The notes: a model not told the origin generated them from the sequence alone. A stretch of 64,000 nucleotides of DNA from an uncultured Lachnospiraceae bacterium (GCA_900554205.1 USGM01000005.1:1-64000), one strand, 5' to 3'. Positions 25,204-34,128 are shown, numbered from the stretch's first letter. Made by a program: numbers and translations.

Positions 25204-26835
25204 ATGAAGAAAAAATTATTAACCTGTCTGCTGGCAATGTCCATGATGTGTACGTGCTTCACAGGCTGCGGAAAGGAACCGGGGTCGTCTGGAAATGTTG
25301 AAAGTACACAGGGAAACAGCGGAGCCAGCTCTGCAGAGGAAAGCAAGTATCAGACCACGTACGGTTCCAAAATGTTCGATGATGTTACCATCACCGTCGA
25401 GCTGTTTGACAGAAGCAATGCTCCGGAAGGCTCTACTATCACAGACAACCGTTGGACGAGATATGCGAATGAGCAGATGGAGAAGGTTGGTATCCATGTT
25501 GAGTTCGTTCCGGTTGGAAGATGGGATGAGGTGACAAAGATGCAGACTATGGTTGCATCCCAGACAGCGCCGGACATCACCATTACCTATACATATGCGT
25601 ATGCCGAGGACTATTTCAATAATGGCGGTACATGGGATCTGTCCGAGTTTATTGATGGCAGCGATCAGGCACAGAACATGAAAGCATATCTGGGTACTGA
25701 TGTCATTGATATCGGAAGAAACAGAAATGGCAATTTATATGGTATTGTAGCTAAGCGTGCAACAACAGCAAAATCGAATCTGTTTATCAGGAAAGACTGG
25801 CTGGATAAGCTGAATCTGAAGGAGCCTACCACACCGGATGAATTATATGACACTCTGTACAAGATGGTGTACGAAAATCCCGATGGTAAGAAGGATGTCA
25901 TTGGTGCAATGGTTTGGAATGCATGGAATATGAAGACTGCGTTCTCTAAGACGGTAAGCGATCCTGTAGAGTTTGCGATTGCCGGAAGCGAGGATGCCAT
26001 TTCCGAGTACTATGATGAGGGTATGCGCGATTATTACAGATTCATGAATAAGATGTATAATAACGGTCTGTTGAATCCGGAATACTACATCATGTCCGAG
26101 GATCAGTTCAAGAGCTATATTGTTACAGGAACCAATGCATTCATGGAATATGCTGTAAACGGCAGCGTTGACGTTATGAGAGGTTCCCTGCTGAAGACAT
26201 TACAGGAAAATGTACCCGATGCAGATTTTGTGGCACTGGAGCCGCTGAAAAACATTCATGATGGCAAGCAGTATAGTGCAACGTATGCAGCTGGAGGTCT
26301 GATTGCATTCTGTCCCAAGACAGCGGATGCGGAAAAAGTGGAAGCATGTATGACATATCTTGACTGGATGTGTTCTAAGGATGGCGGATTTGTTTTCTAT
26401 CATGGATTTGAAGGTGAGCATTTTGAATATGACCAGAATAAGGTTCCTGTTGTAAAGGATGCTGAATACAATGCTCAGGATAAGGACTGGATTCGTGCTG
26501 ACATTTTCCTTACCGGAAATCAGGGATATTTTGCAACAGTAGATGACTTCAATGCATGTACAGCTTTGGAGGCGCCGGGCTACGAGGATCATGTAATCCG
26601 AAATTATGAGAATGCCATGATTGGCACCCTGTGTCATGATTCTACTTATACTTCACCCTCTACCTCTGAATTAATTACAGATTTGAATCTGGTAAAGGAT
26701 GAGTATCAGGTTAAATGTATTACCTGTCCGGAAGCAGACTTTGAGGCAACCTATAGCGAATATATGGCAGCCCTTGAGGATGCAGGTGTGCAGACAGTAA
26801 TTGCAGAAAGAAAAGAATACTATTCAGGAAACTAA
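25204..26835 (+). CDS. Sugar-binding extracellular lipoprotein (family 1 SBP-like)
   Basis: A 543-residue lipoprotein. The signal peptide ends at lipobox FTGC (Cys20-21 region), followed by a Ser/Gly/Glu linker. The mature part (VTITVELFDRSNAPEG, then RWTRYANEQM) is typical of the large LplA-like solute-binding proteins that work with LplB/YtcP permeases. It captures oligosaccharide outside the cell. No ATPase gene is in this operon; such systems use a shared MsmX/UgpC-type ATPase, for which the gene at 61317-62417 is a candidate. The GGGAGGAGACGTAGA ribosome site supports the start. Confidence 0.88.
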   Translation: MKKKLLTCLLAMSMMCTCFTGCGKEPGSSGNVESTQGNSGASSAEESKYQTTYGSKMFDDVTITVELFDRSNAPEGSTITDNRWTRYANEQMEKVGIHVEFVPVGRWDEVTKMQTMVASQTAPDITITYTYAYAEDYFNNGGTWDLSEFIDGSDQAQNMKAYLGTDVIDIGRNRNGNLYGIVAKRATTAKSNLFIRKDWLDKLNLKEPTTPDELYDTLYKMVYENPDGKKDVIGAMVWNAWNMKTAFSKTVSDPVEFAIAGSEDAISEYYDEGMRDYYRFMNKMYNNGLLNPEYYIMSEDQFKSYIVTGTNAFMEYAVNGSVDVMRGSLLKTLQENVPDADFVALEPLKNIHDGKQYSATYAAGGLIAFCPKTADAEKVEACMTYLDWMCSKDGGFVFYHGFEGEHFEYDQNKVPVVKDAEYNAQDKDWIRADIFLTGNQGYFATVDDFNACTALEAPGYEDHVIRNYENAMIGTLCHDSTYTSPSTSELITDLNLVKDEYQVKCITCPEADFEATYSEYMAALEDAGVQTVIAERKEYYSGN

Positions 26836-26842
26836 GTTTTTA

Positions 26843-26876
26843 AGAGCCGTCTTCATGCGAATGAAGGCGGCTCTTT
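26843..26876 (+). terminator. Terminator of the oligosaccharide importer operon
   Basis: AGAGCCG...TTCAT and ATGAA...CGGCTCT form a long stem around GCGA, ending in CTCTTTC. The T run is short but the stem is strong. Confidence 0.75.
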
Positions 26877-26962
26877 CAGGCTGGATACATACTATGCCAC
26901 GAGAAAATTTGTGTCTTTTGAGAAACAGTGCTTTGTTGATACTTCTGTCTGGCTATGGCTGA

Positions 26963-26971
26963 TGGTATAAT
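26963..26971 (+). promoter_or_regulatory. Extended -10 promoter of the DNA glycosylase gene
   Basis: TGGTATAAT at 26963-26971 has the TG-N-TATAAT form and is 44 bases before the start codon. The following bases GGGTATAAATCAGCCG nearly repeat those after the promoter at 17607. Confidence 0.6.
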
Positions 26972-27014
26972 GGGTATAAATCAGCCGTTAGATAGTGACA
27001 GGAGGAGAGTAAAT

Positions 27015-27527
27015 ATGCAGGGGAGAGAGCCTGTGCTGACACATGTGAAGCATGAATTTGATCCGGTCTTTGACGGGCAGTCGGAGGTTCTGATCCTCGG
27101 GACGCTGCCTTCGGTAAAGTCTCGAGAGCAGAAATTCTATTACGGGCATCCGTGCAACCGTTTCTGGGAGGTGATCGCCGGACTTTACGGTGAGAGGCGC
27201 CCGGAGACGATTGAGGAGAAGAAGGCGCTTTTGCTGGCGCATCACATTGCGCTGTGGGATGTTATCGCGGAGTGTGACATTGAGGGCTCCAGCGACAGCT
27301 CGATCAGGAACGTTGTGCCGACAGACCTGTCAATCATTCTGGAGCATGCGCCCGTCCGCCGGATCTTTGCCAACGGGACGAAGGCGTATGAACTGTATCA
27401 GAAGTACTCTTACCCGAAGACGGGCATGGAAATCTGTAAGCTGCCCTCCACCAGTCCCGCCAATGCGGCATTCCGGATGGAAAGGCTGCTGGAAGCATGG
27501 GGCGAAATTAAGGTGGAAAAAAGATAA
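27015..27527 (+). CDS. Hypoxanthine-DNA glycosylase (UDG superfamily, HDG type)
   Basis: A 170-residue uracil-DNA-glycosylase-fold protein. The motif LGTLPSVKSREQKFYYGHPCN near residues 27-48, followed by RFW, is diagnostic of the family 6 hypoxanthine-DNA glycosylases (GSFPSxxSRxxxFYYGHPQNRFW). It removes deaminated adenine (hypoxanthine) from DNA to start base excision repair. The start at 27015 is supported by GACAGGAGGAGAGTAAAT. It is a single-gene transcription unit. Confidence 0.88.
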   Translation: MQGREPVLTHVKHEFDPVFDGQSEVLILGTLPSVKSREQKFYYGHPCNRFWEVIAGLYGERRPETIEEKKALLLAHHIALWDVIAECDIEGSSDSSIRNVVPTDLSIILEHAPVRRIFANGTKAYELYQKYSYPKTGMEICKLPSTSPANAAFRMERLLEAWGEIKVEKR

Positions 27528-27536
27528 ATTTACCAC

Positions 27537-27566
27537 TTGACAGCGCTAAACTAAATGTGGTAAATA
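27537..27566 (+). promoter_or_regulatory. Promoter of the T-box / TrpB2 unit
   Basis: A perfect TTGACA at 27537-27542 and TAAATA at 27561-27566 with an 18-base spacer lie immediately before the T-box leader. Confidence 0.6.
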
Positions 27567-27838
27567 TAAGTAAACCAGTGATGGAGAGTAAGTAGTTTCC
27601 AGCCGGACCGTTACAGAGAGCTGCAGCAGGTGGAATTGCAGCACGGAAGCAGAAATGAATGGGCTCCAGAGGGCGAGCTGAAAGCAGTAAGCAAGCCGGA
27701 GAAGATACTCCGTTATCAAGAATCGGCATATGATAGTATGCGTGAGAGGATACCTGTACAGGTATCAAGCAGGGTGGCACCGCAGGAGCATATCAGACTC
27801 TTGTCCCGGCAGTAGTTGTTGGGATAGGAGTCTTTTTT
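27567..27838 (+). ncRNA. T-box leader, tryptophan specifier
   Basis: The leader contains a stem I region with GAGAGTAAGTAG and AGAGAG elements, a specifier segment GAATGGGCTC giving codon TGG (Trp) at 27660-27662, and the invariant T-box sequence AGGGTGGCACCGCAGG at 27771-27786, which binds the tRNA acceptor end. It ends with an intrinsic terminator (AGACTC...GAGTCT plus T run, 27795-27838). Uncharged tRNA-Trp would stabilise the antiterminator and switch on the downstream tryptophan synthase beta-like gene. The specifier match with the gene's function is a strong mutual confirmation. Confidence 0.9.
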
Positions 27839-27899
27839 GATATCAAAATCCTTATCCCGTGATCAGATTTCATTGCGAGAGCGCAGAAAGGAAAACAGT

Positions 27900-29279
27900 A
27901 TGAGCGAAGAAAAGAAGATCCCCTACAAGATTTATCTGGATGAGAACGAGATGCCGAAGCAGTGGTATAATGTCCGCGCGGATATGAAAAACAAGCCAGC
28001 ACCGCTTCTGAATCCCGGAACCTTACAGCCGATGGGCTATGAAGACCTGCGGCCGGTGTTCTGTGACGAGCTGATCAAGCAGGAGCTGGACAATGACACT
28101 CCTTACATTGACATCCCGGCAGAGATTCTTGATTTTTACAAGATGTATCGTCCGTCTCCACTGGTGCGTGCGTACTGTCTGGAGAAGGCGCTGGGAACAC
28201 CCGCGAAGATTTATTATAAGTTTGAGGGAAACAATACAAGCGGCAGCCATAAGCTTAATTCGGCGATCGCACAGGCGTATTACGCGAAGAAGCAGGGACT
28301 TAAGGGTGTCACAACGGAAACCGGAGCAGGTCAGTGGGGAACCGCGTTGTCCATGGCATGCGCTTATCTGGGACTGGACTGCAAGGTCTATATGGTAAAG
28401 GTCTCCTATGAGCAGAAGCCATTCAGAAGAGAGGTCATGAGAACCTATGGAGCGGAGGTGACACCGTCCCCGTCCACGACAACAGAGGTTGGCAGGAAGA
28501 TTCTTGCTGAGCATCCGGGAACGACAGGCAGCCTTGGCTGCGCAATCTCCGAGGCGGTGGAGGTCGCAACCCATACAGAGGGCTATCGCTATGTGCTCGG
28601 AAGCGTGCTGAATCAGGTGTTGCTGCATCAGTCGGTGATCGGACTGGAGAGCAAGATAGCCCTTGACAAGTATGGCGTGAAGCCGGACATCATCATCGGC
28701 TGCGCCGGAGGCGGCTCCAACCTTGGCGGTCTGATCTCACCGTTCATGGGCGAAAAGCTCAGAGGAGAGAAGGATTACCGCTTTATCGCCGTGGAACCGG
28801 CATCCTGCCCGAGCTTTACCAGAGGAAAGTTCGCATACGATTTCTGCGATACCGGAATGGTCTGCCCGCTGGCGAAGATGTACACGCTGGGCAGCGGCTT
28901 CATTCCTTCCCCTAACCATGCCGGCGGACTGAGATACCATGGCATGAGCTCCGTACTTTCCCAGCTGTATGCCGACGGGCTGATGGAGGCGGTTGCTGTG
29001 GAACAGACAAGTGTGTTCGAGGCAGCCGAGCAGTTTGCGAGGATCGAAGGTATTCTTCCAGCGCCTGAGAGCAGCCATGCGATCCGCGTTGCAATCGACG
29101 AGGCATTGAAGTGCAAGGAGACAGGCGAGGAGAAGACGATTCTCTTCGGACTGACCGGCACAGGCTACTTCGATATGGTTGCTTACGAGAAGTACAACAA
29201 TGGCGAAATGACGGATTACATTCCTACAGATGCCGACCTTGCGGTAGGCTTTGCAGGACTTCCCAAGGTGGAGGGCTGA
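27900..29279 (+). CDS. trpB: Tryptophan synthase beta-like protein TrpB2
   Basis: A 459-residue PLP enzyme. The PLP-binding lysine is Lys118 in the SGSHKLNSA motif, the GAGQWG motif follows at about 140, and the phosphate-binding glycine loop GCAGGGSNLGG lies near residue 265. Length and the N-terminal PKQWYNVRADM segment mark it as the TrpB2 (TIGR01415) type rather than canonical TrpB. It converts indole and L-serine (or O-phosphoserine in some members) to tryptophan. No trpA or other trp gene is near, so indole salvage is likely. It is regulated by the Trp T-box just upstream. The start at 27900 has GAAAGGAAAACAGT upstream. Confidence 0.92.
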   Translation: MSEEKKIPYKIYLDENEMPKQWYNVRADMKNKPAPLLNPGTLQPMGYEDLRPVFCDELIKQELDNDTPYIDIPAEILDFYKMYRPSPLVRAYCLEKALGTPAKIYYKFEGNNTSGSHKLNSAIAQAYYAKKQGLKGVTTETGAGQWGTALSMACAYLGLDCKVYMVKVSYEQKPFRREVMRTYGAEVTPSPSTTTEVGRKILAEHPGTTGSLGCAISEAVEVATHTEGYRYVLGSVLNQVLLHQSVIGLESKIALDKYGVKPDIIIGCAGGGSNLGGLISPFMGEKLRGEKDYRFIAVEPASCPSFTRGKFAYDFCDTGMVCPLAKMYTLGSGFIPSPNHAGGLRYHGMSSVLSQLYADGLMEAVAVEQTSVFEAAEQFARIEGILPAPESSHAIRVAIDEALKCKETGEEKTILFGLTGTGYFDMVAYEKYNNGEMTDYIPTDADLAVGFAGLPKVEG

Positions 29280-29310
29280 TTACAGAACCCGGAATTGATA
29301 TAGACATACA

Positions 29311-29346
29311 AAACCCCGCGGAGCAAATGCCTCGCGGGGTTCTTTG
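29311..29346. terminator. Bidirectional terminator between trpB2 and the symporter gene
   Basis: AACCCCGCG and CGCGGGGTT form a 9-bp GC-rich stem between two convergent genes, with a T-rich tail on the + side (TTCTTTG) and AAAA on the left for the - side. Confidence 0.8.
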
Positions 29347-29355
29347 CGGATTAAC

Positions 29356-30768
29356 TTAGAATTTCTTTGCTCTTGCATCAAGATACTTCTTTGTCTCGGC
29401 AACGACAACACCATTCAGGGCGAGTAGCGCAATCAGGTTCGGGATCGCCATGAGTCCGTTGAAAATATCTGCGATTGTCCATACAGCCTTCACGGTCATG
29501 TAGGGTCCGATAAATACGCAGAAGATGTAGAGCCAGCGGTAAGCCTTGAGCACCTTCGGCTTCTGACCTACAAGGTATTCAAGACATCTCTCGCTGTAGT
29601 AGTCCCAGCCGAGAATGGTGGTAAATGCAAAGAATACCAGACAGATCATTAGGATAAAGGAAGCAACGCTGGGGGAGAAGGGAAGTCCCTCCTGGAATGC
29701 CTTCGTTGTGACATCCACACCATCCAGACCGATGTTCCATGTACCGGTAATGACGATTGTAAGACCAGTCATCGTACAGATGATGAGCGTGTCGATGACA
29801 GTACCCAGCATGGAGATAAGTCCCTGCTGTGTGGGGGATTCGGTCTGAGCAGCAGCTGCGGCGATCGGGGCGCTTCCGATACCTGCCTCGTTGGAGAAGA
29901 TACCGCGGGCGATTCCCTTCTGGGCAGCGACCATGACAGCGCCGAGAGCACCGCCTGCGACAGCGCGCATGCCGAATGCACTCTGTACGATGGTTACAAT
30001 GGCAGAAGGAATGGCGCGGAAGTTGAAGATCAGGATCAGCAGGCAGGAAAGAACATAAGTGATTGCCATGAAAGGAACGATTACCTGTGCAACACTCGAG
30101 ATTCTCTTCAGACCGCCGATAATGACGAGTGCAGTGCAGATTGTCAGTATAATACCGGAGATGACAATACTCCAGGAGTAATCCATGCCGAACAGCTGGA
30201 TTGTATGTGCATTCTGCGGGTCGAAGAAGTTATGTACAGCGCTGGTGATACCGTTAATCTGCGTGAAGGTTCCGATGCCGAACAGACCTACGCATACGCC
30301 TAAGAATGCAAAGATCTTTGCAAGCCATTTCCAGTTCTTTCCCATTCCGTTTTCAATATAATAGAACGGTCCGCCGATAATGTGTCCGTCCTCCGCCTTG
30401 ACACGGAATTTCACTGCGAGGAGACACTCGGAGTATTTGGTTGCGGTTCCGACCAAAGCTGCGATCCACATCCAGAAAAGTGCGCCGGGACCGCCTGCAA
30501 CCAACGCTGTCGCAACGCCGACGATGTTACCGGTTCCGATGGTTGCGGAAAGAGCGGTACAAAGTGCAGCAAAGCTGGAAACCTCACCGTCTTTGCCAGA
30601 CTTTTCGTTGGCAAGCATATGCTTGATTCCGTGCGGAAGCTTGGTAATCTGAAGAAATTTCAGACGGACGGTCAGGAAAATTCCTGTTGCCAGAATTAGG
30701 ATGATCAGGGGAAGTCCCCAGACGAAATCATCCACCTTGCCTAAGAAGTTGCTGATAGTATCTAACAT
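29356..30768 (-). CDS. Na+/amino-acid symporter of the AGCS family (alanine/glycine)
   Basis: A 470-residue polytopic protein. The conserved AGCS signature GPGALFWMWIAALVGTATKY near residue 95 is followed by KGIARGIFSNEAGIGSAPIA near 290, and about ten membrane helices are apparent. It couples Na+ to uptake of alanine or glycine. A glycine riboswitch in the 5' leader indicates glycine as a physiological ligand. The start is taken at 30768 (MLDTISNF), just after GAGAGGGA; a longer frame that extends upstream through the riboswitch and the 53-bp repeats is rejected. Confidence 0.92.
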   Translation of the reverse strand: MLDTISNFLGKVDDFVWGLPLIILILATGIFLTVRLKFLQITKLPHGIKHMLANEKSGKDGEVSSFAALCTALSATIGTGNIVGVATALVAGGPGALFWMWIAALVGTATKYSECLLAVKFRVKAEDGHIIGGPFYYIENGMGKNWKWLAKIFAFLGVCVGLFGIGTFTQINGITSAVHNFFDPQNAHTIQLFGMDYSWSIVISGIILTICTALVIIGGLKRISSVAQVIVPFMAITYVLSCLLILIFNFRAIPSAIVTIVQSAFGMRAVAGGALGAVMVAAQKGIARGIFSNEAGIGSAPIAAAAAQTESPTQQGLISMLGTVIDTLIICTMTGLTIVITGTWNIGLDGVDVTTKAFQEGLPFSPSVASFILMICLVFFAFTTILGWDYYSERCLEYLVGQKPKVLKAYRWLYIFCVFIGPYMTVKAVWTIADIFNGLMAIPNLIALLALNGVVVAETKKYLDARAKKF

Positions 30769-30827
30769 ATTCCCTCTCATTCTGCCGCTTACTGTGGCTG
30801 TGTAGTAGATTGATTTCTTCCGAAGAG

Positions 30828-30945
30828 AATGGGAACATGCACTTTTCGGTGCTCTGTCCTTTTGCCTGAGAGATAGGCAGTTGTAATAACTGCTGTACAC
30901 CTTCGGCGCTTCCTGACGGAAGACTCTCCAGAGTAAACCTGTTTG
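30828..30945 (-). ncRNA. Glycine riboswitch upstream of the AGCS symporter
   Basis: Read on the minus strand the leader contains CTGGAGAGTCTTCCG, GCGCCGAAGG, and CTCTCAGGCAAAAGGACAGAG in order, the conserved core of the glycine aptamer. Only one clear aptamer is seen; sequence after it (about 30790-30827) may be the short ghost aptamer stem. A possible -10 element TATAAT on the minus strand lies at 30982-30987. It controls the symporter gene; whether glycine turns it on or off cannot be told from sequence. Confidence 0.88.
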
Positions 30946-31062
30946 CCGTATTTTATTGACGACAAAACCAGAATAGCACAGATTATACATGTATGCAATA
31001 TAAAATTTGAGAGTGGAATGCCGGGAACTGAATAAAACGTGAGCGTCAGAGTGGCGAAGAGC

Positions 31063-31221
31063 GGAAACCGCACGTACAATCCGGGCAAGAGTACCTGCGG
31101 AAAGTGAGGAGATGCAGAAAACGCAGGTACAACCCGGGCAAGAGTACCTGCGGAAAGCGAGGAGATGCGGAAACCGCATGTACAATCCGGGCAAGAGTAC
31201 GTGCGGAAAACGAGGGGATGC
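31063..31221. repeat. Three tandem copies of a 53-bp hairpin-forming repeat
   Basis: Units at 31063-31115, 31116-31168 and 31169-31221 share GTACAATCCGGGCAAGAGTA and CGGAAAG-GAGGAGATGC with few substitutions. In each unit an inverted repeat (CGCAGGTAC...GTACCTGCG in unit 2) flanks the CCGGGCAAGA core. The changes at one stem position are compatible with pairing in units 2 and 3 (C-G in unit 2, G-T in unit 3) but unpaired in unit 1. It occupies the intergenic region between the antiporter stop and the symporter promoter, upstream of both. No protein-coding role is apparent. Confidence 0.85.
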
Positions 31222-31231
31222 AGAAGCGTGT

Positions 31232-32518
31232 TTACCTGGAACGGATTCGTTTTGCCTTCCAACGCTCTACAATGGAAAAGACCTTTCCGGTGGTCAGCCC
31301 CTGAACGACAATGGTAAAGTACATGGTGACACAGGTCATGATAAATATCACGTTATAGGTTTCAAGCGGCAGAAAGTCCTTCGTGCTGAAGGCAAGTGCC
31401 AGCGATAGTCCGCCCTTTAAGGCGCTCCAGGTCATCAGGGTTGTAAATTCAAAAGCACTGTATCTGTTCGGGATTTTCTTTTTCCCGATAATCAGGGCAG
31501 AAGCGCCAACACCCAGAAAACGTGCAATGAAGTTGATGATCACGGCGGTAATGATCAGAACCGCCAGCCAGGAGTGCGAGGGAATGTTCACCGCTGCAAA
31601 GCCGATCAGGATGAAAAGAACACTGTTCATCAAGGTATCTGCGATATGCCAGAAATCCTCATACCAGTCTTTGGGATCCACAACCTTGTGCCACTCTTCA
31701 TTTTTTGCCATATTTCTCGAAAAGTAAATTCCACATACAACAGCGGCAATGACTCCCGAGCAGCCAAGCTTTTCGCAAATCAGGTAGGCAGCCATCACGT
31801 CAAACATGCTGATAAAGATATGAAGCATAGGATTGTTGGTGGCTCTGAGCAGCTTGAACATTAGGAAGGATACAATGAAGCCGATGGCAATAGCGCCTAA
31901 CAGTTCCTTTGCCATGAGCATGGGGAAGCTGAGGTCTGAAGTATCATTTACAATATTTTTAATACAGACGAATACAGCTACGCCTGTACCATCGTTGAAT
32001 AGAGATTCTCCTTCTATCACTGTTGAAACATTTTTTGACAGTCCGGCTTTTTTCAAAATGCTCGTAGCGGCAATGGGATCGGTGGGAGATACAATGCATC
32101 CCAGTAAAATGCAGAGCCAGATGGAAAAATCCAATCGCAGTGCCAGTGCAATAATATAGAAAAGACCGCCATAGATAAAGGACGATATCACCGTTGACAG
32201 GAGTGCGAGCAGACTGATGGACTTAATGTTTTTGACAAATCTTCCGAAATTTACTCCACTGGCACCGGAGAACAGCATAAAGCACAGAATACCGTCCATC
32301 AGGAACTCCTGAAGGTTGATGCCTGCGATATTGCTGATAATTGTGCCCTCAAAATCGACAAGACCGGCGGCTCCCAGCAGCTTTACAATGGCTGCAAGCA
32401 GAAAGGAAAACATAACCAGAGCAATATCGTTGGAAATTCGGAGTGTTTTTTCATTTATGATGCTAAACAATACTACCAAAAATAAAATAAATAATAAACC
32501 TAATAAAATCTGTTCCAT
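31232..32518 (-). CDS. CPA1-family Na+(K+)/H+ antiporter
   Basis: A 428-residue protein with about twelve predicted membrane helices. The motif SPTDPIAATSIL near residue 145 holds the conserved Asp of CPA1/NhaP exchangers, and EGESLFNDGTG near 170 is the second signature. No C-terminal regulatory tail is present. It starts 17 bases after trkA, so the two are probably one operon, coupling cation efflux to K+ homeostasis. Confidence 0.92.
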   Translation of the reverse strand: MEQILLGLLFILFLVVLFSIINEKTLRISNDIALVMFSFLLAAIVKLLGAAGLVDFEGTIISNIAGINLQEFLMDGILCFMLFSGASGVNFGRFVKNIKSISLLALLSTVISSFIYGGLFYIIALALRLDFSIWLCILLGCIVSPTDPIAATSILKKAGLSKNVSTVIEGESLFNDGTGVAVFVCIKNIVNDTSDLSFPMLMAKELLGAIAIGFIVSFLMFKLLRATNNPMLHIFISMFDVMAAYLICEKLGCSGVIAAVVCGIYFSRNMAKNEEWHKVVDPKDWYEDFWHIADTLMNSVLFILIGFAAVNIPSHSWLAVLIITAVIINFIARFLGVGASALIIGKKKIPNRYSAFEFTTLMTWSALKGGLSLALAFSTKDFLPLETYNVIFIMTCVTMYFTIVVQGLTTGKVFSIVERWKAKRIRSR

Positions 32519-32535
32519 TTTTTTATCCTATATAC

Positions 32536-33906
32536 CTATGCAATGATGTCGGTCAGTTTTGTGATTTTGTGCTCGGCAGAGACGACTACAATCCGGTCGC
32601 CCCTCATGATGCAGGAATTGCCATCTGGAATCATGGTCTCTGCGCCCCTGATGATAACAGCGATCAGAACACCACGTTTCAGTGTGAATTTCGGGTCCTT
32701 AAAAGCGAGGCCGGATAGGGCAAATTCGCCTCCCACCTCAAATTCTTCCGCTTCGATTTTTCCATTATTAAAGGGATATAACCATTTCAACACATTTTCA
32801 TCGGCGGAAGGTCCTGTGGTAACAAGGCTTCTTAAACTCTTGATGATGCTGCCAAGCGATACATTCTGTGTGGAAAAAATATGATTGATTCCACTTTTTG
32901 CCAGCATGTTTTCATAATTGATGTTATCGATTTCTGCAGCTATACGATCCAGACCGCAGGATTTACAAAACATGGAGATAATCAGATTCTCTTCGTCATT
33001 ACCTGTAACTGCAACACAGGCATCGGTTCCTTTTAACTCCTTTTCCATCAGATCGGTATCTGTTCCGTTCCCGGTAATTACATTGACCTTTGGGAAAGTC
33101 TCCAGAAGCTTCTGGCATTTCTCGCGATCTTTTTCAATAAGCGTCACTTTTACGCCATGGTTCAATAGCATATCCGCGAGATAACACCCGACTCTGCTTC
33201 CGCCGACAATGACCGTCTTGCGGATTACCTTTTTGAGGATGTTAAGCTGTTTCAATGCCTTGTCCATTTCGTCGCCAATGGCGGCAAAGGTTATTTTATC
33301 TCCCGGTATGATTTTATGTTTTCCCTTGGGAGTAACAATCTTTCCACCGCGCTCAATGGCACACACAAGAATCTGGGCACCAAGCCGGCCCTGAATCTCG
33401 GGCATGCTGATATTCGCCAGTATGCTGCTATCTGAAATGTCTACCGTGGCTACATTGACTGTGCCGTCTCCGAAACGTTCCATTTCTACTGCGCCTGCAT
33501 AGCGGATCAGTTTATTTATTTCTGAGGCGGCAGATTTATCCGGATTAATGATTAGATCAATTCCTAACTGATTGCACAGGAAATCATGATCTGCTGAATA
33601 TTCGGAACCTCTGACAGCAGCTATGGTTTTTGGTACGCCCATTTCCCGTGCGATGTGACAGCACAGAATATTTGTTTCATCCTGCTTTGTGACGGCAACC
33701 AGCACCGCCGCGGAGGCAATGCCGGCCTTTTTTAGTGTCTCGGGACTGCTTCCGTTTCCAACATAACCATTGCAATCAAAGGAATCTGTCATTGCATCTA
33801 CTTTTTCTGCATTCCGGTCGATGACGACCAGATCATATCCCTCTGCACACACCTGTTTTGCCAGTGCATGACCTACCTTGCTGGCACCAACGATAATTAC
33901 TCTCAT
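32536..33906 (-). CDS. trkA: TrkA, K+ uptake regulatory NAD-binding protein
   Basis: A 456-residue duplicated protein. Each half has a Rossmann RCK_N domain (VGASKVGHALAKQ at residue ~5 and VGGSRVGCYLADM at ~232), followed by a TrkA_C domain (residues ~140-220 and ~370-455). It gates potassium channels of the Trk/Ktr type in response to NAD(H) or nucleotides. No trkH gene is near; it shares an operon with the CPA1 antiporter. The start at 33906 is chosen because MRVIIVGASKVG is the family N-terminus and AGGAAGAGAG precedes it; the 33-residue upstream extension is unlikely. Confidence 0.92.
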   Translation of the reverse strand: MRVIIVGASKVGHALAKQVCAEGYDLVVIDRNAEKVDAMTDSFDCNGYVGNGSSPETLKKAGIASAAVLVAVTKQDETNILCCHIAREMGVPKTIAAVRGSEYSADHDFLCNQLGIDLIINPDKSAASEINKLIRYAGAVEMERFGDGTVNVATVDISDSSILANISMPEIQGRLGAQILVCAIERGGKIVTPKGKHKIIPGDKITFAAIGDEMDKALKQLNILKKVIRKTVIVGGSRVGCYLADMLLNHGVKVTLIEKDREKCQKLLETFPKVNVITGNGTDTDLMEKELKGTDACVAVTGNDEENLIISMFCKSCGLDRIAAEIDNINYENMLAKSGINHIFSTQNVSLGSIIKSLRSLVTTGPSADENVLKWLYPFNNGKIEAEEFEVGGEFALSGLAFKDPKFTLKRGVLIAVIIRGAETMIPDGNSCIMRGDRIVVVSAEHKITKLTDIIA

Positions 33907-34059
33907 TTTGTATTCTCTCTTCCTGTATCTGATGAACATAGTATATGCCTCATTTACAATTTTCTCAAGTTCATGCTGACAAAGAAATTTATTTTCAGTC
34001 GCCACTTGACATATTAAAATTCAAAGTGTAGGCTATAAAAATATTTTTGCCGAAAGTGC

Positions 34060-34091
34060 TTGACTCTCCTCTATAGGGGAGGGGTTAGGAT
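34060..34091 (+). promoter_or_regulatory. MerR-type promoter with long spacer
   Basis: TTGACT (34060-34065) and TAGGAT (34086-34091) are 20 bases apart, too far for normal promoters. The spacer holds the dyad CTCCTCTA/TAGGGGAG. This is the classic MerR-family arrangement, in which the regulator twists DNA to align the elements. The operon downstream encodes a MerR protein, so autoregulation is likely. Confidence 0.75.
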
Positions 34092-34128
34092 TCTCCTGTG
34101 ATAAAGAAAAAGAGAACGGAGGAAACCT

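Noticed and set aside
30769..31194. N-terminal extension of the symporter ORF
   Set aside because: It would translate through the riboswitch and the repeats; similarity and ribosome site begin at 30768.
31063..31221. Possible CRISPR array
   Set aside because: Three adjoining 53-bp copies with no variable spacers and no cas genes; a tandem repeat instead.
29356..34000. TTGACA near 34006 read as a promoter for the 34129 operon
   Set aside because: No suitable -10 element at 16-18 bases; the MerR-type promoter at 34060 explains the operon better.
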